Origin: Rhodoferax sediminis
GTDB lineage: Bacteria; Pseudomonadota; Gammaproteobacteria; Burkholderiales; Burkholderiaceae_C
Direction: 5' to 3'
Length of the DNA stretch: 64,000 nucleotides
Assembly (NCBI RefSeq): GCF_006970865.1
Contig: NZ_CP035503.1
Location: forward strand, 3,423,001-3,487,000
Shown here: positions 29,949 to 38,819 of the stretch, piece after piece
Position numbering within the stretch: position 1 is the stretch's first letter
How the letters are laid out: every line of letters starts with the position of its first letter
Made by a program: the position numbers and the translations under genes
The notes under the pieces: generated by a model
The model's input: the letters and a program-made list of their open reading frames with translations, nothing else
Database searches by the model: none
Told to the model about the DNA's origin: nothing

Positions 29949-30263
29949 TCATGGTTCGTGACTGCGGGGGTCGTTGTCGTCGGGGTGCGGCAGGCCTGGC
30001 GATGCTGTCAGCCTTCCCCTATCCAGCCAGTAGTTGCGGGCTTGCTCGTCCTGTACTGCAGCAAGTCCATCTGCCTCGCTGAATTGAGTGTGGGGCCGAC
30101 CGCGGCGACGGCCAATTTCTGCGAGGGCACCGCCGACTGCTGCACCTGCTGCGGTACCGATACTGCCCAGGATGATCTTGAGGCCGACACTCTCATTGAG
30201 CGCGGCAAATACACCCACCGCCGAGCCAAGCAGGATGAAAAGAACAAACATGGTTTTACGCAT
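29949..30263 (-). CDS. Small membrane protein convergent with traG
   Basis: 104 residues from ATG 30263 (an upstream in-frame start at 30296 adds 11 residues). One signal/anchor helix (MRKTMFVLFILLGSAVGVFAAL), a glycine-rich second hydrophobic stretch (about 20-50, GSIGTAAGAAVGGAL), then a polar tail. In SXT/R391 the gene after traG encodes the entry-exclusion protein Eex, a small inner-membrane protein, but on the same strand as traG. Here the strand is opposite and there is no sequence reason beyond place and topology, so the function is left open. Confidence 0.5.
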   Translation of the reverse strand: MRKTMFVLFILLGSAVGVFAALNESVGLKIILGSIGTAAGAAVGGALAEIGRRRGRPHTQFSEADGLAAVQDEQARNYWLDRGRLTASPGLPHPDDNDPRSHEP

Positions 30264-30296
30264 ACGAGTCTCCTGAAAATTCAGGGTACTCGTCAT

Positions 30297-30997
30297 TTAT
30301 CGTATTTCAACTGCGTGATTCTTGCCGACTCAGCGCAGCAGGAATTACCACTGAAAATCCCCCCGAAATCCTGCCGCTTGCACGACGGTAATTCGAATCA
30401 AACTCATCCAATCCGCTGCTCACTGCGATTTGTCCGACATGACGGAGAAGCAACGAATGGGGCTACGTTCCGCTTAAGGTTTTGCGCTGTTGCGCCGCTA
30501 AGAGCTTCACAAACGCCGCCCGGACCGCCACAACGACCTCAGCGGCGAGATCCTCATCAGGCAACGCAGAAAACTCTTTGAGCAGCTTGCTCGACGCCTG
30601 GCCACCGTTCTCGCGCACCGACCAGATACTGCGGTCGATGTCGCCGTCCGACCCTTCGATGACCTGCTTGGCGCGCTGACGGGCCAGACGAAGGCTGCAC
30701 AGATGGCCCGCTTCCTTGCGCATCCCCACTCAACGGTTTCCGAGGGCTGGAAGCCCGCATGGATGCTTGCTTTGTGGGATCCAGGCATGGTGCTTTACCG
30801 TCACTTCTGCCGTCAAAAGACGAGCGCTTTTACTGGCGCGGGAGTTGGACTCGGTTTGACGAGCGGCTACTCCACCGCATGAATCGTCAACTATCGCCAC
30901 CATTCAAAGCTCCATTTTGCCCGTGTCTAGGCGCGCCGGCCGCAAGCCTCCGCAGACTAGTTCAGCAAATCGGCAGACTCTTGCGACGCAGCCGCGA
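30297..30997. other. 701-bp junction between transfer and defence regions, no complete gene
   Basis: Junction between traG and jetD. The only coding-like stretch is a minus-strand frame at 30463-30729 (see separate entry). The flanks 30297-30462 and 30730-30997 show no convincing gene, repeat or terminator to me. Such decayed joins are common where cargo was inserted into an ICE. Confidence 0.4.
30463..30729 (-). pseudogene. Possible gene remnant, unidentified
   Basis: 88 codons whose last 60 read like real protein (VIEGSDGDIDRSIWSVRENGGQ and then LLKEFSALPDEDLAAEVVVAVRAAFV), with balanced charge and an amphipathic C-terminus. No plausible start with a ribosome-binding site is present and no family is recognised, so it is called a remnant; it could also be a short intact gene. 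Confidence 0.3.
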
Positions 30998-32239
30998 TCA
31001 CTCGGGCCAGCAGGGATCCATCGCTTCCTGCTCGACCGCGAGCGCCCCAAGTGCTCCAGCTTCATCACCCCACCCCCAGCGTTCACAGATCCGGAGAATC
31101 TCGCGCCGTGCCGAGGGTACCAATTCACGCCGGGTAACGGTGCCGGGTAGCACGGCGTTAGCGCGCATGCCATGCAAGCGGAGCGAACGCCCTTCTTGCT
31201 CGCAGCACTTGGCGATGTGCGACGCGATGCGGAATCCGCCTAAATCGATGTCGCCCCAGTGGTGGAGCGCAGCGGTCGGCGCAAGCGCCTTCAAAAACAC
31301 TACGTAGGCTCGCTTCCACGATGGACTCGGCATGCCGCCCGTGTAGATGACGATCGCATCGTCCGGCCGCTGTACGGCCATTTCGTGGAACGTGGTCAGA
31401 TTCTCGACGGTCAACAGGCGCTGGCCAGAACCAGGATCGACGTGGGCCGAGCGGATGACTGAAGGGGCGAAGCCGACATATGGCCGCGATGCCCTGACCG
31501 TTTCATCGCCGTACGAAACCGCAACGTTACCGGCGACAAGAAGGGTCGGCGGAAACTTGACCAGTCCCAGTTCGGAAAACAGCTCCTCCATTTCGCTCTG
31601 CACCATGGTCGCGTCGCCCTGCACCAGGGCATCGAGCGCGGGCCAGATCGCCTCGATGCGCTTGCTGTCGCGGAACAGACTGGCGCTCAACCGGCGGATG
31701 GCGATATCATCGCCGCGCCTGGACGCGCAGTACTGCATCACTTGGATGGAATCGAGCCACGATGCCACCTCGCCCGGCCGTGTGCCGCGCAGCAGATTGC
31801 CCTTGCGCCAGGCTTCGAGCACGTGCGCGAGCACCGGGTGCGCGGCGACGTGAGGTTCGAACTGGCGCTTGGCCAGCGCCACCACGTCCCAGCGCGGCTC
31901 GATCCCCAGGTGCCGGGCTAGCCCAGCGCCGTCGCGCAGCAAGATGCGCTGGACATGCGCGCGTTCGCCCGCCCGGTGATCCCATTCGACGCTTATCGCG
32001 CCATCCAGCTCGGCCAGCTGCAGGCTGGCGTTGCACACGGCCTTGTCCGCATGCCGTTGCAGGCGAAGGTACTCGGGGAAGGATTTCTCGGACAGGGGCA
32101 GCGTCACGGACCTGCCGGCGCGGTCCGTCTGCGCCGGCCCCTTCGCGGCGGCGTTCTCCGCTCGAGCCAGCAGCCGCTCCAGCGCCTTGCGCGCCAGCGC
32201 CGCACCGCGCCCGGCCGACTTGTCGTCATCGTCCGCCAT
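30998..32239 (-). CDS. jetD: Wadjet JetD, TOPRIM-type nuclease
   Basis: 413 residues. N-terminal DUF3322-like arm domain and a C-terminal DUF2220/topoisomerase VI-like TOPRIM domain: Glu279 in LLTVENLTTFHE and Asp330/Asp332 in WGDIDLGGFRI. In Wadjet, JetD cuts circular DNA that has been extruded by the JetABC SMC complex. The start overlaps the end of jetC by 14 bp, and it is the last gene of the jetABCD operon. Confidence 0.9.
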   Translation of the reverse strand: MADDDDKSAGRGAALARKALERLLARAENAAAKGPAQTDRAGRSVTLPLSEKSFPEYLRLQRHADKAVCNASLQLAELDGAISVEWDHRAGERAHVQRILLRDGAGLARHLGIEPRWDVVALAKRQFEPHVAAHPVLAHVLEAWRKGNLLRGTRPGEVASWLDSIQVMQYCASRRGDDIAIRRLSASLFRDSKRIEAIWPALDALVQGDATMVQSEMEELFSELGLVKFPPTLLVAGNVAVSYGDETVRASRPYVGFAPSVIRSAHVDPGSGQRLLTVENLTTFHEMAVQRPDDAIVIYTGGMPSPSWKRAYVVFLKALAPTAALHHWGDIDLGGFRIASHIAKCCEQEGRSLRLHGMRANAVLPGTVTRRELVPSARREILRICERWGWGDEAGALGALAVEQEAMDPCWPE

Positions 32240-35200
32240 GCGACCACCCTACCCTGGCTGCGGCAAGCAGCTGGGATTCCGCCGCATCGATCAACTCGGG
32301 GTGCAGCATCGGGATATCGCTCGAGAACAACGCACGCGCCGCTTCCTTGACGACCACATGTTCGGCAAACACGTCCGAGCCATACCGGGCCAAATCGTAG
32401 TAGTTGTCCATCAGGGGGGCGAGCTTGCCGACGTCGCTATCGGGGCCCGCCATCATCAGCTGCAGCCCAAGGCTCTTCAGAAAGGTCGCGGTCACATAGG
32501 TATTCTGTGCATCCATCCCGTAGAAGGCTTCGTCGAGAATCATGAGGCCCGCACCGACTTGGGCGACACCCGGCCGGATGCGGTAGGCCGTGGCCAGCGC
32601 GGCGCCGGCAATAACGTAGAAGGGCACGCGGTGCTCACCGTTGGACGCCACGCCCATTCGTTTGCTCAACAGGTCAACGACCTTGCCGTCCTGGATGATC
32701 TGCAGGTCAAAGTTGAACAGCAAGCGGTAGTCCTCCAACGGGTTGTTGCCCCGGTCCTTGCCGCTTTCGCTGTCCTCCAGCAAGGCCATCAGGTTGTTTT
32801 GAACGCCCTGCTGCCCGAAGAGATCCTCACCGCCCGCCTCAGGTGAGGCGACGATGAGTTCGTACAGGTCGCGGTGCGCCGGCGAGGGCTTTGCCAAGAA
32901 CTGGTACTTCTCGCCATTGGTGAAGGCCGGGCAGGTTTGCAGGATCGCGTTCAGGTCGCGGATCTCTTGCTTAACCCGCTGGATGGCCTCGCGCATCCTG
33001 AATTTGACGTCCGACCGGAATGATTGTTCAGCGGCCTCTCGCGCGTCATCAGCCTGCTTGCGGTACTCCTTCAGCGTCGAATCATTCAGCTTCCTGATGT
33101 GCCGTCCGATCCAGCCATGGGCTTTGCGCCAGTCGCTGCGCTCATCCACCAGCCCGATCGAGTATTCATTGATGAAGTCGACAAAGCTGTCACGGGCCAC
33201 AGCGAGTGCCGTCTGGATGTTCGAATCCAACTGGCGCGCGCGCTGCTCCAATTCCATCAGGGCCTGCTCGAATCCGGCCGACAGAATTGCCGCCTGAAGC
33301 CGGTCGTACTCCTGGGGCAGGGTGTCGTGGTCGCAGTCCGGATCGCGGATGGCTTCTGCATGCACCCTCTCAAGTTTCGCGAGGTCTTCTCGCGCCCGGG
33401 TGAGCTGTGGAGACAAGATGGAGAGCCTCGTCTCCTTGCCGTTGATGGCAAGCTTGTAGTCATGCAGCGTATTTCCGGCTTCGACCGATTGCCCCCGCGC
33501 CTCCTCGACATCGGTGCGCAGAGTCTTGAGCCGCTCGGACACCGGCACTGCCGCTGGGTCGGTTGTCGCTTGCAGATCCCGCGCTGCGGACGCATGTTGC
33601 GCCACGGCGGACGCATACGACACCTGAGTGACCTGCTGCAAGGCGGCCTGGACCTTGGCGAACGCCCCTTCGACTTGGGCGAGGTACAGACTGGCGCCGC
33701 GCTCAGCGTTGGCTGCGTTGCGGCTCTCATTGACGGCGGCGACCCGGTCCTCGTTGGTCAGTTTCACACCGAGCATCCAGGATTGCTCATCGAGGGGACG
33801 AATTCGCTTGCTCCCACCATTGGCGCTGAGCATGTAATCGACCGTCATGGCGCGCGGCTCATGTCGTAGTTGCTCGGTGGAGTGCACTCGCTTCATGCGG
33901 CCCAGAATTCTGCGCAGATAGGCCAAAGCGACTGCATTGGTGCTGTCCAGCAGCGCCGCGACGCTGTCCGGCGCTGGCGCGCGGCCAATGTCATCGCGCA
34001 GGTGCTCCGGCTGCACGACGGTGACGTTGTTGACCCGCTGCCGCCGGATCAGGTCAACCGCCTCATCCTCCCTTCCGGCTTCGACGACGAGCGCCAGGCG
34101 ATGGGGGCCCAAAAATGTCTCGATGGGACCCCGCCAGCGCGGATCAGTGACCTGCACCAGGCTGGCCACGGGCTCATAGGCGATCCCGGCCTGCTCAAAG
34201 AGGGCCGCAGCCGTCGCGACATCGCCATCGGTGATCCGCTTGCCTTGGTTCACGGCCCGCAGCTTGGCCTTGGCGGACAGCGCTGTGGCCTTGGCTTCAT
34301 GCTCCTCCTGACGGGCGAGAGTGCGTTCGCCGCCCAACTGCGTCTCGCACGCCGCCAAGATGTCCAACGCCGTCTTCAACTCCTCCGGGGTCGCGATGTG
34401 TCCTGCCTTAGCCCAGCCGTCCCAGCGCTTCATCTCCTCTTCCACCGCGCTCGCCTTCTGCGCGTGCCGCGCCACCAGAGCCACCGCTGTCTCCAGCATC
34501 GCTTCACGTAGCTGCAGCGCCAAGCGCTCCACTTCCTTGCGCGCCTGTTGGACGGTCGCGCCATGTGCCTTGCGCAACTGTTCCAGTTGTGCGGGTTGCT
34601 GGGCCTCGGGATCGGCGCCCAGCCGAGCGAGCAGGCTCTCATACGCCGCGTGCAGTGTCTGGTGTCTTTGCGCCAGGTGCGGCAGGTCCTGGCGAGCCTT
34701 CGCCAGCTGCCTTTCGAGCTCGTTGATTTCCGCGTCCAGACTGGCGACGCTCTCGTCGGCTGCCTCCAGTCGAACCTGCTGGCCGACCGCTCGAGCGACG
34801 GCTGTCTGGCGGTGCAGGCCAGCAACTTTCGCGTAGCGCTTCTCGATCACTTCGAGCCGTGCCACTTGCGCCGTCACATCTTCGATCTGCCGACCCAGGC
34901 TGCGAAGTGTCTTGATGTGTTGAAGGGTCCCCCGCTTGTCGATCGGTGTGGCTTCGACAAGGTAGCCGCGCAGGAAGTCCCCGACGCTGCTGACGGCCTT
35001 GAGATTGATGCTGTGACCGAAGGCGCGCAGGAACTTGCGCACATCGACCCCCTGCTGCACGTTATGCAGCAACTCCTGCATGTAGGTCTCGGGCCGCGTC
35101 GTGATGGTGGGCGTGCGCCCCGCGGCACGGACATGCGAGCGTCCGAATTCGGCGAAGAGTTCCCAATCAATCGGGGCCTTGCCTCGATCCCCCAGGTCCT

Positions 35201-35633
35201 CCAGGTGGTGCTCCAGTTTCAACTCCACGCCGGGCAGGACGTATAGACCCATGACCCGATGGTCTGCAGTCGTCGCATGGATGCATATGCCTGCACTGAG
35301 CACATCGCCCGGCTCCTGGCCGCGGAAAACCAGCGAAATGTACGACAGCGCCACGTCCCGCTTGCGCGACACGACACCTTGCTCGCCTTCTCCGGAGCGC
35401 ATCGTGCCGAGCGCATAGGCCCGGATCGACCGAGAGTCCTTGTGCACCGATTGCGCATTGAAGTGCAGGTGCTGGCCGTGCCCGCCGACCATTGCGATCT
35501 GGACGGCATCGACCAAGCTCGTCTTGCCAGCGCCATTGGGGCCGATGACACCGGTGCCCCCGGGACTGATCTGGAATGTCTCGTAGTCCCACAATGAGAA
35601 CTGCACGACGTGCACGGCGACCAGGGTTTTCAT
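32226..35633 (-). CDS. jetC: Wadjet JetC, SMC/MukB-like ATPase
   Basis: 1135 residues. Walker A GPNGAGKT at 31-38, a long coiled coil broken by a hinge-like region (about 450-620), a second coiled coil, the ABC signature region near NGEHRVPFYVIAG (about 1020), and Walker B GLMILDEAFYGMD (about 1060). This is the DNA loop-extruding motor of Wadjet, related to MukB. Overlaps jetB by 4 bp at the start. Confidence 0.92.
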   Translation of the reverse strand: MKTLVAVHVVQFSLWDYETFQISPGGTGVIGPNGAGKTSLVDAVQIAMVGGHGQHLHFNAQSVHKDSRSIRAYALGTMRSGEGEQGVVSRKRDVALSYISLVFRGQEPGDVLSAGICIHATTADHRVMGLYVLPGVELKLEHHLEDLGDRGKAPIDWELFAEFGRSHVRAAGRTPTITTRPETYMQELLHNVQQGVDVRKFLRAFGHSINLKAVSSVGDFLRGYLVEATPIDKRGTLQHIKTLRSLGRQIEDVTAQVARLEVIEKRYAKVAGLHRQTAVARAVGQQVRLEAADESVASLDAEINELERQLAKARQDLPHLAQRHQTLHAAYESLLARLGADPEAQQPAQLEQLRKAHGATVQQARKEVERLALQLREAMLETAVALVARHAQKASAVEEEMKRWDGWAKAGHIATPEELKTALDILAACETQLGGERTLARQEEHEAKATALSAKAKLRAVNQGKRITDGDVATAAALFEQAGIAYEPVASLVQVTDPRWRGPIETFLGPHRLALVVEAGREDEAVDLIRRQRVNNVTVVQPEHLRDDIGRAPAPDSVAALLDSTNAVALAYLRRILGRMKRVHSTEQLRHEPRAMTVDYMLSANGGSKRIRPLDEQSWMLGVKLTNEDRVAAVNESRNAANAERGASLYLAQVEGAFAKVQAALQQVTQVSYASAVAQHASAARDLQATTDPAAVPVSERLKTLRTDVEEARGQSVEAGNTLHDYKLAINGKETRLSILSPQLTRAREDLAKLERVHAEAIRDPDCDHDTLPQEYDRLQAAILSAGFEQALMELEQRARQLDSNIQTALAVARDSFVDFINEYSIGLVDERSDWRKAHGWIGRHIRKLNDSTLKEYRKQADDAREAAEQSFRSDVKFRMREAIQRVKQEIRDLNAILQTCPAFTNGEKYQFLAKPSPAHRDLYELIVASPEAGGEDLFGQQGVQNNLMALLEDSESGKDRGNNPLEDYRLLFNFDLQIIQDGKVVDLLSKRMGVASNGEHRVPFYVIAGAALATAYRIRPGVAQVGAGLMILDEAFYGMDAQNTYVTATFLKSLGLQLMMAGPDSDVGKLAPLMDNYYDLARYGSDVFAEHVVVKEAARALFSSDIPMLHPELIDAAESQLLAAARVGWSHGGR

Positions 35634-36265
35634 GAAGTAGGCTCCTGCGCCACCGCCGGCGCCTCCGTTGTGACCACGCGCGCCTTCAGATCGGCGCCGA
35701 ACCGGTTCAGCGCATGCTCACTCAGTACTTCGACGACGCCTGGCCAGATCACGATGGCGAAAGGTTGTGGATCCCCTTCGGGGGCATCCACGGCCCTCGC
35801 AACGCCATGCCGCGCCGACATCTTCAAGAGGGTGCGCAGGGTGTCCACTCGCCCATCGAAATCCCGGTGACACAAACTCTTATAGCTTTCCTCGAACTCC
35901 GCGATGTCAATCAGTGCGTCGCCGTCCGGTGTGAGGTCGCCAGCGCTTGCGCGGGCGTGGTAGACGTGGCGCAACGTCAGCAGGAAGAGCGTCTCCTGCA
36001 GATCCATCGGGCTCTGCGTCCCACCATCCTGTGTGACATAACAGAGCTCGTGCCGATCGACGAAGCCCAGGCGCAATCCCATCAGTACGACGGCCTCGCC
36101 AAAGGCATCCCGGTGCGCCGAGATCAGGCGGTATGCGACGGCCTGATCGCGCTGTCGCAGATAGATGCACTGCTGGACGACCAGTTGGTACATGGCGTGC
36201 TTGAAATCGCTCGCCTCATACAGTCCATCGGAGTTTGCCGCAAGGGCATTCCAGTCACGCGGCAT
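35630..36265 (-). CDS. jetB: Wadjet JetB, KITE/MukE-like subunit (DUF4194)
   Basis: 211 residues, acidic, two winged-helix-like halves. Segments FKHAMYQLVVQQCIYLRQRDQAVAYRLI and ETLFLLTLRHVYHAR fit the DUF4194 family. JetB binds the kleisin JetA and helps close the SMC ring. Overlaps jetA by 11 bp and jetC by 4 bp. Confidence 0.85.
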   Translation of the reverse strand: MPRDWNALAANSDGLYEASDFKHAMYQLVVQQCIYLRQRDQAVAYRLISAHRDAFGEAVVLMGLRLGFVDRHELCYVTQDGGTQSPMDLQETLFLLTLRHVYHARASAGDLTPDGDALIDIAEFEESYKSLCHRDFDGRVDTLRTLLKMSARHGVARAVDAPEGDPQPFAIVIWPGVVEVLSEHALNRFGADLKARVVTTEAPAVAQEPTS

Positions 36266-37682
36266 TGGTGGACCTCCTTCTCACTTTGAATCCCGGTAGT
36301 TCGAACAGCTCTGTGCTTACCCGCCCGCCTTCATCCATGACTGCTTCGAAGTCGAGGTTCCGCAGCAGCGGATTGGCGCGCAGGGCCCTCGGGTTGACAC
36401 GCCCGATGGCGGCAAGTCGCATCAACACCAGGACCGCCACCGCGTCATCCACCCCGTACACGGGGAGGTGGGCGCCCTCGATCTCCGAGCCTAAGGGCAC
36501 ATGTGCCTGCACATAGCGCCTGATCGCCGCGGGCGTTGTATCCCGGTGACGAATCATGGCCCGACGAAGCATCAGTTCGGCGCGCTCTCGCGGCGTCATC
36601 TCGCGCCTGACCATCGCGCGGCGGTCTGGCTTGGCCGCCGGCAGGTTGGGCATCCGCAGACGGTAGTCCGCCACTACAGGCGGTGGAGAGAGCAGCCTGC
36701 CAGTGATGGGCTGACCCTGGTCAGCCAGGCGGCACGCGCTGGCGACAGCGTCCGCCAAGACATCTTCGAGCCGCTCCGAGGCCTTGAGGCGATAGCCGAG
36801 ATAGGCCAGCGCCCGCTGTGTCGCAGAGTCGATGACGCGGTCCATTCGCTCCAGGAACTTCTCAACGTCCAGTAGACGCTGGAACCTCGAAACGTCACGA
36901 GCCAGCATGTCCTCAACCGCCTCATGGCGAGCACCGGGCAGCGCGCGGTAGCCAGTCAACAGCTGCTCGCGGGCCGGCTCCGTGGTCGCGATCGCATCGA
37001 CCAGCTCGATGATTTCAAAGCGCAGCATCAGTGGATGGTTCTCCGTGCGCATCTGGCGGAAGTCACGAACATAGAGTTCTTCGATGTGCTCACTGAAGAA
37101 GCGCCTCACGAAGACAGGCGTGGCCTGCTCCTGCGTCAGATCGCGAATGAGGTCCCTCACCCTCAAGGTAGTTGCGTTCAGGCTGTTGATCAGTCGCGAG
37201 CAAGACTGGGCAGCTGTCTGAAAGCCGGCTGCCTGTTCCTTTGGATTGGACTGCGCTGCCTTGAGCTGGTTGTAGATCATCTGGATGCTGCCGCCGACCA
37301 ATTGCGGGCCGTCGAGCGCAAACTGCTCCAGGGCATCGAAGAATCGGGCCACCACTGGGCGCATGCTGACAAAGACCCGCAGCCCAACCCGGTCCTCGAT
37401 CAGCCAACCGGTTTCAACCAGCCGCGCCAGCCATTGGTTGGCCTGCACGTTGATCGGTGTCGCCGCAGCCTCCGCGTTCTCCTCCTCCCATTGCTCGTCA
37501 AGCAAGAAGCGTTCGATCTCCTTCGTCACCTGCTCGTGCAGATAGCCTTCGGCATACGGCGGCACACAGTCCGCACCGAAAAAGCGCTCCGACAACCGTA
37601 TCAGCAGCTCCCAGGCCCGGCGGTTGTAGCGGCCGGTTAGCGGGCCAAAGAGCGCATTGGGCAGGCGATCGAATAAGTTCAT
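36255..37682 (-). CDS. jetA: Wadjet JetA, kleisin/MukF-like subunit (DUF3375)
   Basis: 475 residues, largely helical, with an N-terminal winged-helix region (LFDRLPNALFGPLTGRYNRRAWELLIRL) and a C-terminal region of winged-helix type. The family is the kleisin of type I Wadjet. It is the first gene of jetABCD, starting 20 bp from a perfect palindrome that faces the divergent WYL regulator. Confidence 0.88.
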   Translation of the reverse strand: MNLFDRLPNALFGPLTGRYNRRAWELLIRLSERFFGADCVPPYAEGYLHEQVTKEIERFLLDEQWEEENAEAAATPINVQANQWLARLVETGWLIEDRVGLRVFVSMRPVVARFFDALEQFALDGPQLVGGSIQMIYNQLKAAQSNPKEQAAGFQTAAQSCSRLINSLNATTLRVRDLIRDLTQEQATPVFVRRFFSEHIEELYVRDFRQMRTENHPLMLRFEIIELVDAIATTEPAREQLLTGYRALPGARHEAVEDMLARDVSRFQRLLDVEKFLERMDRVIDSATQRALAYLGYRLKASERLEDVLADAVASACRLADQGQPITGRLLSPPPVVADYRLRMPNLPAAKPDRRAMVRREMTPRERAELMLRRAMIRHRDTTPAAIRRYVQAHVPLGSEIEGAHLPVYGVDDAVAVLVLMRLAAIGRVNPRALRANPLLRNLDFEAVMDEGGRVSTELFELPGFKVRRRSTNAA

Positions 37683-37702
37683 GACAATTTATACTCTAAG
37701 CT

Positions 37703-37724
37703 AAATTAGCTTGCAAGCTAATTT
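37703..37724. promoter_or_regulatory. 22-bp perfect palindrome, predicted operator of the Wadjet regulator
   Basis: Left arm AAATTAGCTTG is followed at once by its exact complement. A further copy of the half-site (AAGCTAA at 37698-37704) overlaps on the left, giving three alternating AGCTAA half-sites over 37698-37724. It sits in the 83-bp gap between jetA (minus) and the WYL regulator (plus), 20 bp from jetA's ATG and 41 bp from the regulator's GTG, where a dimeric WYL/BrxR repressor would block both promoters. Confidence 0.7.
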
Positions 37725-37765
37725 TGTAGTATGCTTCGGCCATCGCAATTCGATCCATCGGTTCC

Positions 37766-38575
37766 GTGTCCCACCTGACCAATCTCGAAACCGTACTGAC
37801 CTGGGAAGGCGCGATCGACAACGAGCGCATTCGACAGTTGTTGGACGTCAAAGCCGTGTGGGCAAGCCGCCTTTTGGGCGAACTGGTCAAGCGGATGGGA
37901 CGCCGCGCCCGACGCGCATCGGCTCATGCCCCACTCGAATTCGCAGATCCGCATTCCGCGAGACGCTCGCCCGACGAATACTTGCGGATCGTGAGCACGC
38001 ACCAGGACCGCCTGATCGGAGGATTCGTAGAGGATGCCCGCGTCGATCTCTCTGCGGTAGCCCCACAATTGTTTTCGACTCTGTTTCGCGCCGTCAAGCA
38101 GCAGGCCGGCGTCCAAATCGTCTACCGGTCCATGTCCTCGCCGGCGGGCTCGGAACGGATCATCTTTCCCCACGCATTCGTGCGCGCACCCCGGCGCTGG
38201 CATGTGCGCGCTTGGTGCGCAAAGCGCCTGGGCTATCGCGACTTCACACTGGGTCGCATGGCGTCAGCCGAACTTCTGGATACCCCGAACTCGAATCCGC
38301 GAGAGGGCGACGCGGAGTGGTTGCGCATGCTGGAGCTCGTGATCGTTGCCCACCCTGCCCTGTCCATCTCACAGCAAGAGATGATCGCCCATGAGTACTT
38401 TCCTGGCGCCCGGGCCATGCGCCTGCGGGTGCGCGAATGTCTGGCCTCGTATGCCATCCAGGACTTGCGTCTCGCATTGGACGCATCCAGGCAGGGGCCG
38501 CCGGACTACCAATTACTGGTCAGCAATGCGGCGAAGCTCCCTCCATTGTTCGGCCAGAAGGGAAATTTGACATGA
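37766..38575 (+). CDS. WYL-domain (BrxR/CapW-like) transcriptional regulator of the Wadjet operon
   Basis: 269 residues. N-terminal winged helix (LETVLTWEGAIDNERIRQLLDVKAVWASRLL), a middle WYL domain (about 105-175, with VQIVYRSMSS and WHVRAWCAKRLGYRDFTLGRM) and a C-terminal WCX-like domain. BrxR/CapW proteins repress phage-defence operons and are thought to sense a ligand released on infection. Divergent from jetABCD. GTG 37766 is the only in-frame start before a stop codon at 37727; no strong ribosome-binding site. Confidence 0.85.
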   Translation: MSHLTNLETVLTWEGAIDNERIRQLLDVKAVWASRLLGELVKRMGRRARRASAHAPLEFADPHSARRSPDEYLRIVSTHQDRLIGGFVEDARVDLSAVAPQLFSTLFRAVKQQAGVQIVYRSMSSPAGSERIIFPHAFVRAPRRWHVRAWCAKRLGYRDFTLGRMASAELLDTPNSNPREGDAEWLRMLELVIVAHPALSISQQEMIAHEYFPGARAMRLRVRECLASYAIQDLRLALDASRQGPPDYQLLVSNAAKLPPLFGQKGNLT

Positions 38576-38663
38576 CCAGACGAGCGCCCGTCTGCCGGTA
38601 TGCTGGACGCCAGTCCTGTGCCATTCAAATGCATTTCGCTCGCTATCAATCGTCAACGACACC

Positions 38664-38807
38664 ATGCCTCATGACGGCATTCCGCCCCTCACCAACGGCT
38701 GCCTGTATGTCGCAAAGCAGCACGGCGATGAGCATTGGAAGCCTGTGGCCGTGAGCATCAAGCCTCCGCTACCGACAGACGGGGAACAGATTCCACGTGG
38801 GGCGTGA
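38664..38807 (+). CDS. Small hypothetical protein
   Basis: 47 codons: PHDGIPPLTNGCLYVAKQHGDEHWKPVAV shows balanced, protein-like composition, ends 12 bp before the next gene and has the same strand. No ribosome-binding site is obvious and no family is known; the frame is open upstream without a better start. The rest of 38576-38819 holds nothing else I can support. Confidence 0.35.
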   Translation: MPHDGIPPLTNGCLYVAKQHGDEHWKPVAVSIKPPLPTDGEQIPRGA

Positions 38808-38819
38808 GACGAACGGACG

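Noticed and set aside
31164..31180. A 16-bp match between jetD and the tRNA-Ala anticodon arm (54975-54990)
   Set aside because: The shared GCATGCCATGCAAGCG is self-similar and lies within coding sequence of jetD in the correct frame; a chance match is the simplest reading, and it is not at an element end.
38572..38754. A 60-codon frame starting in the WYL gene's stop
   Set aside because: The composition is poor (many Ser, Cys, Met) and it competes with the better frame at 38664-38807.
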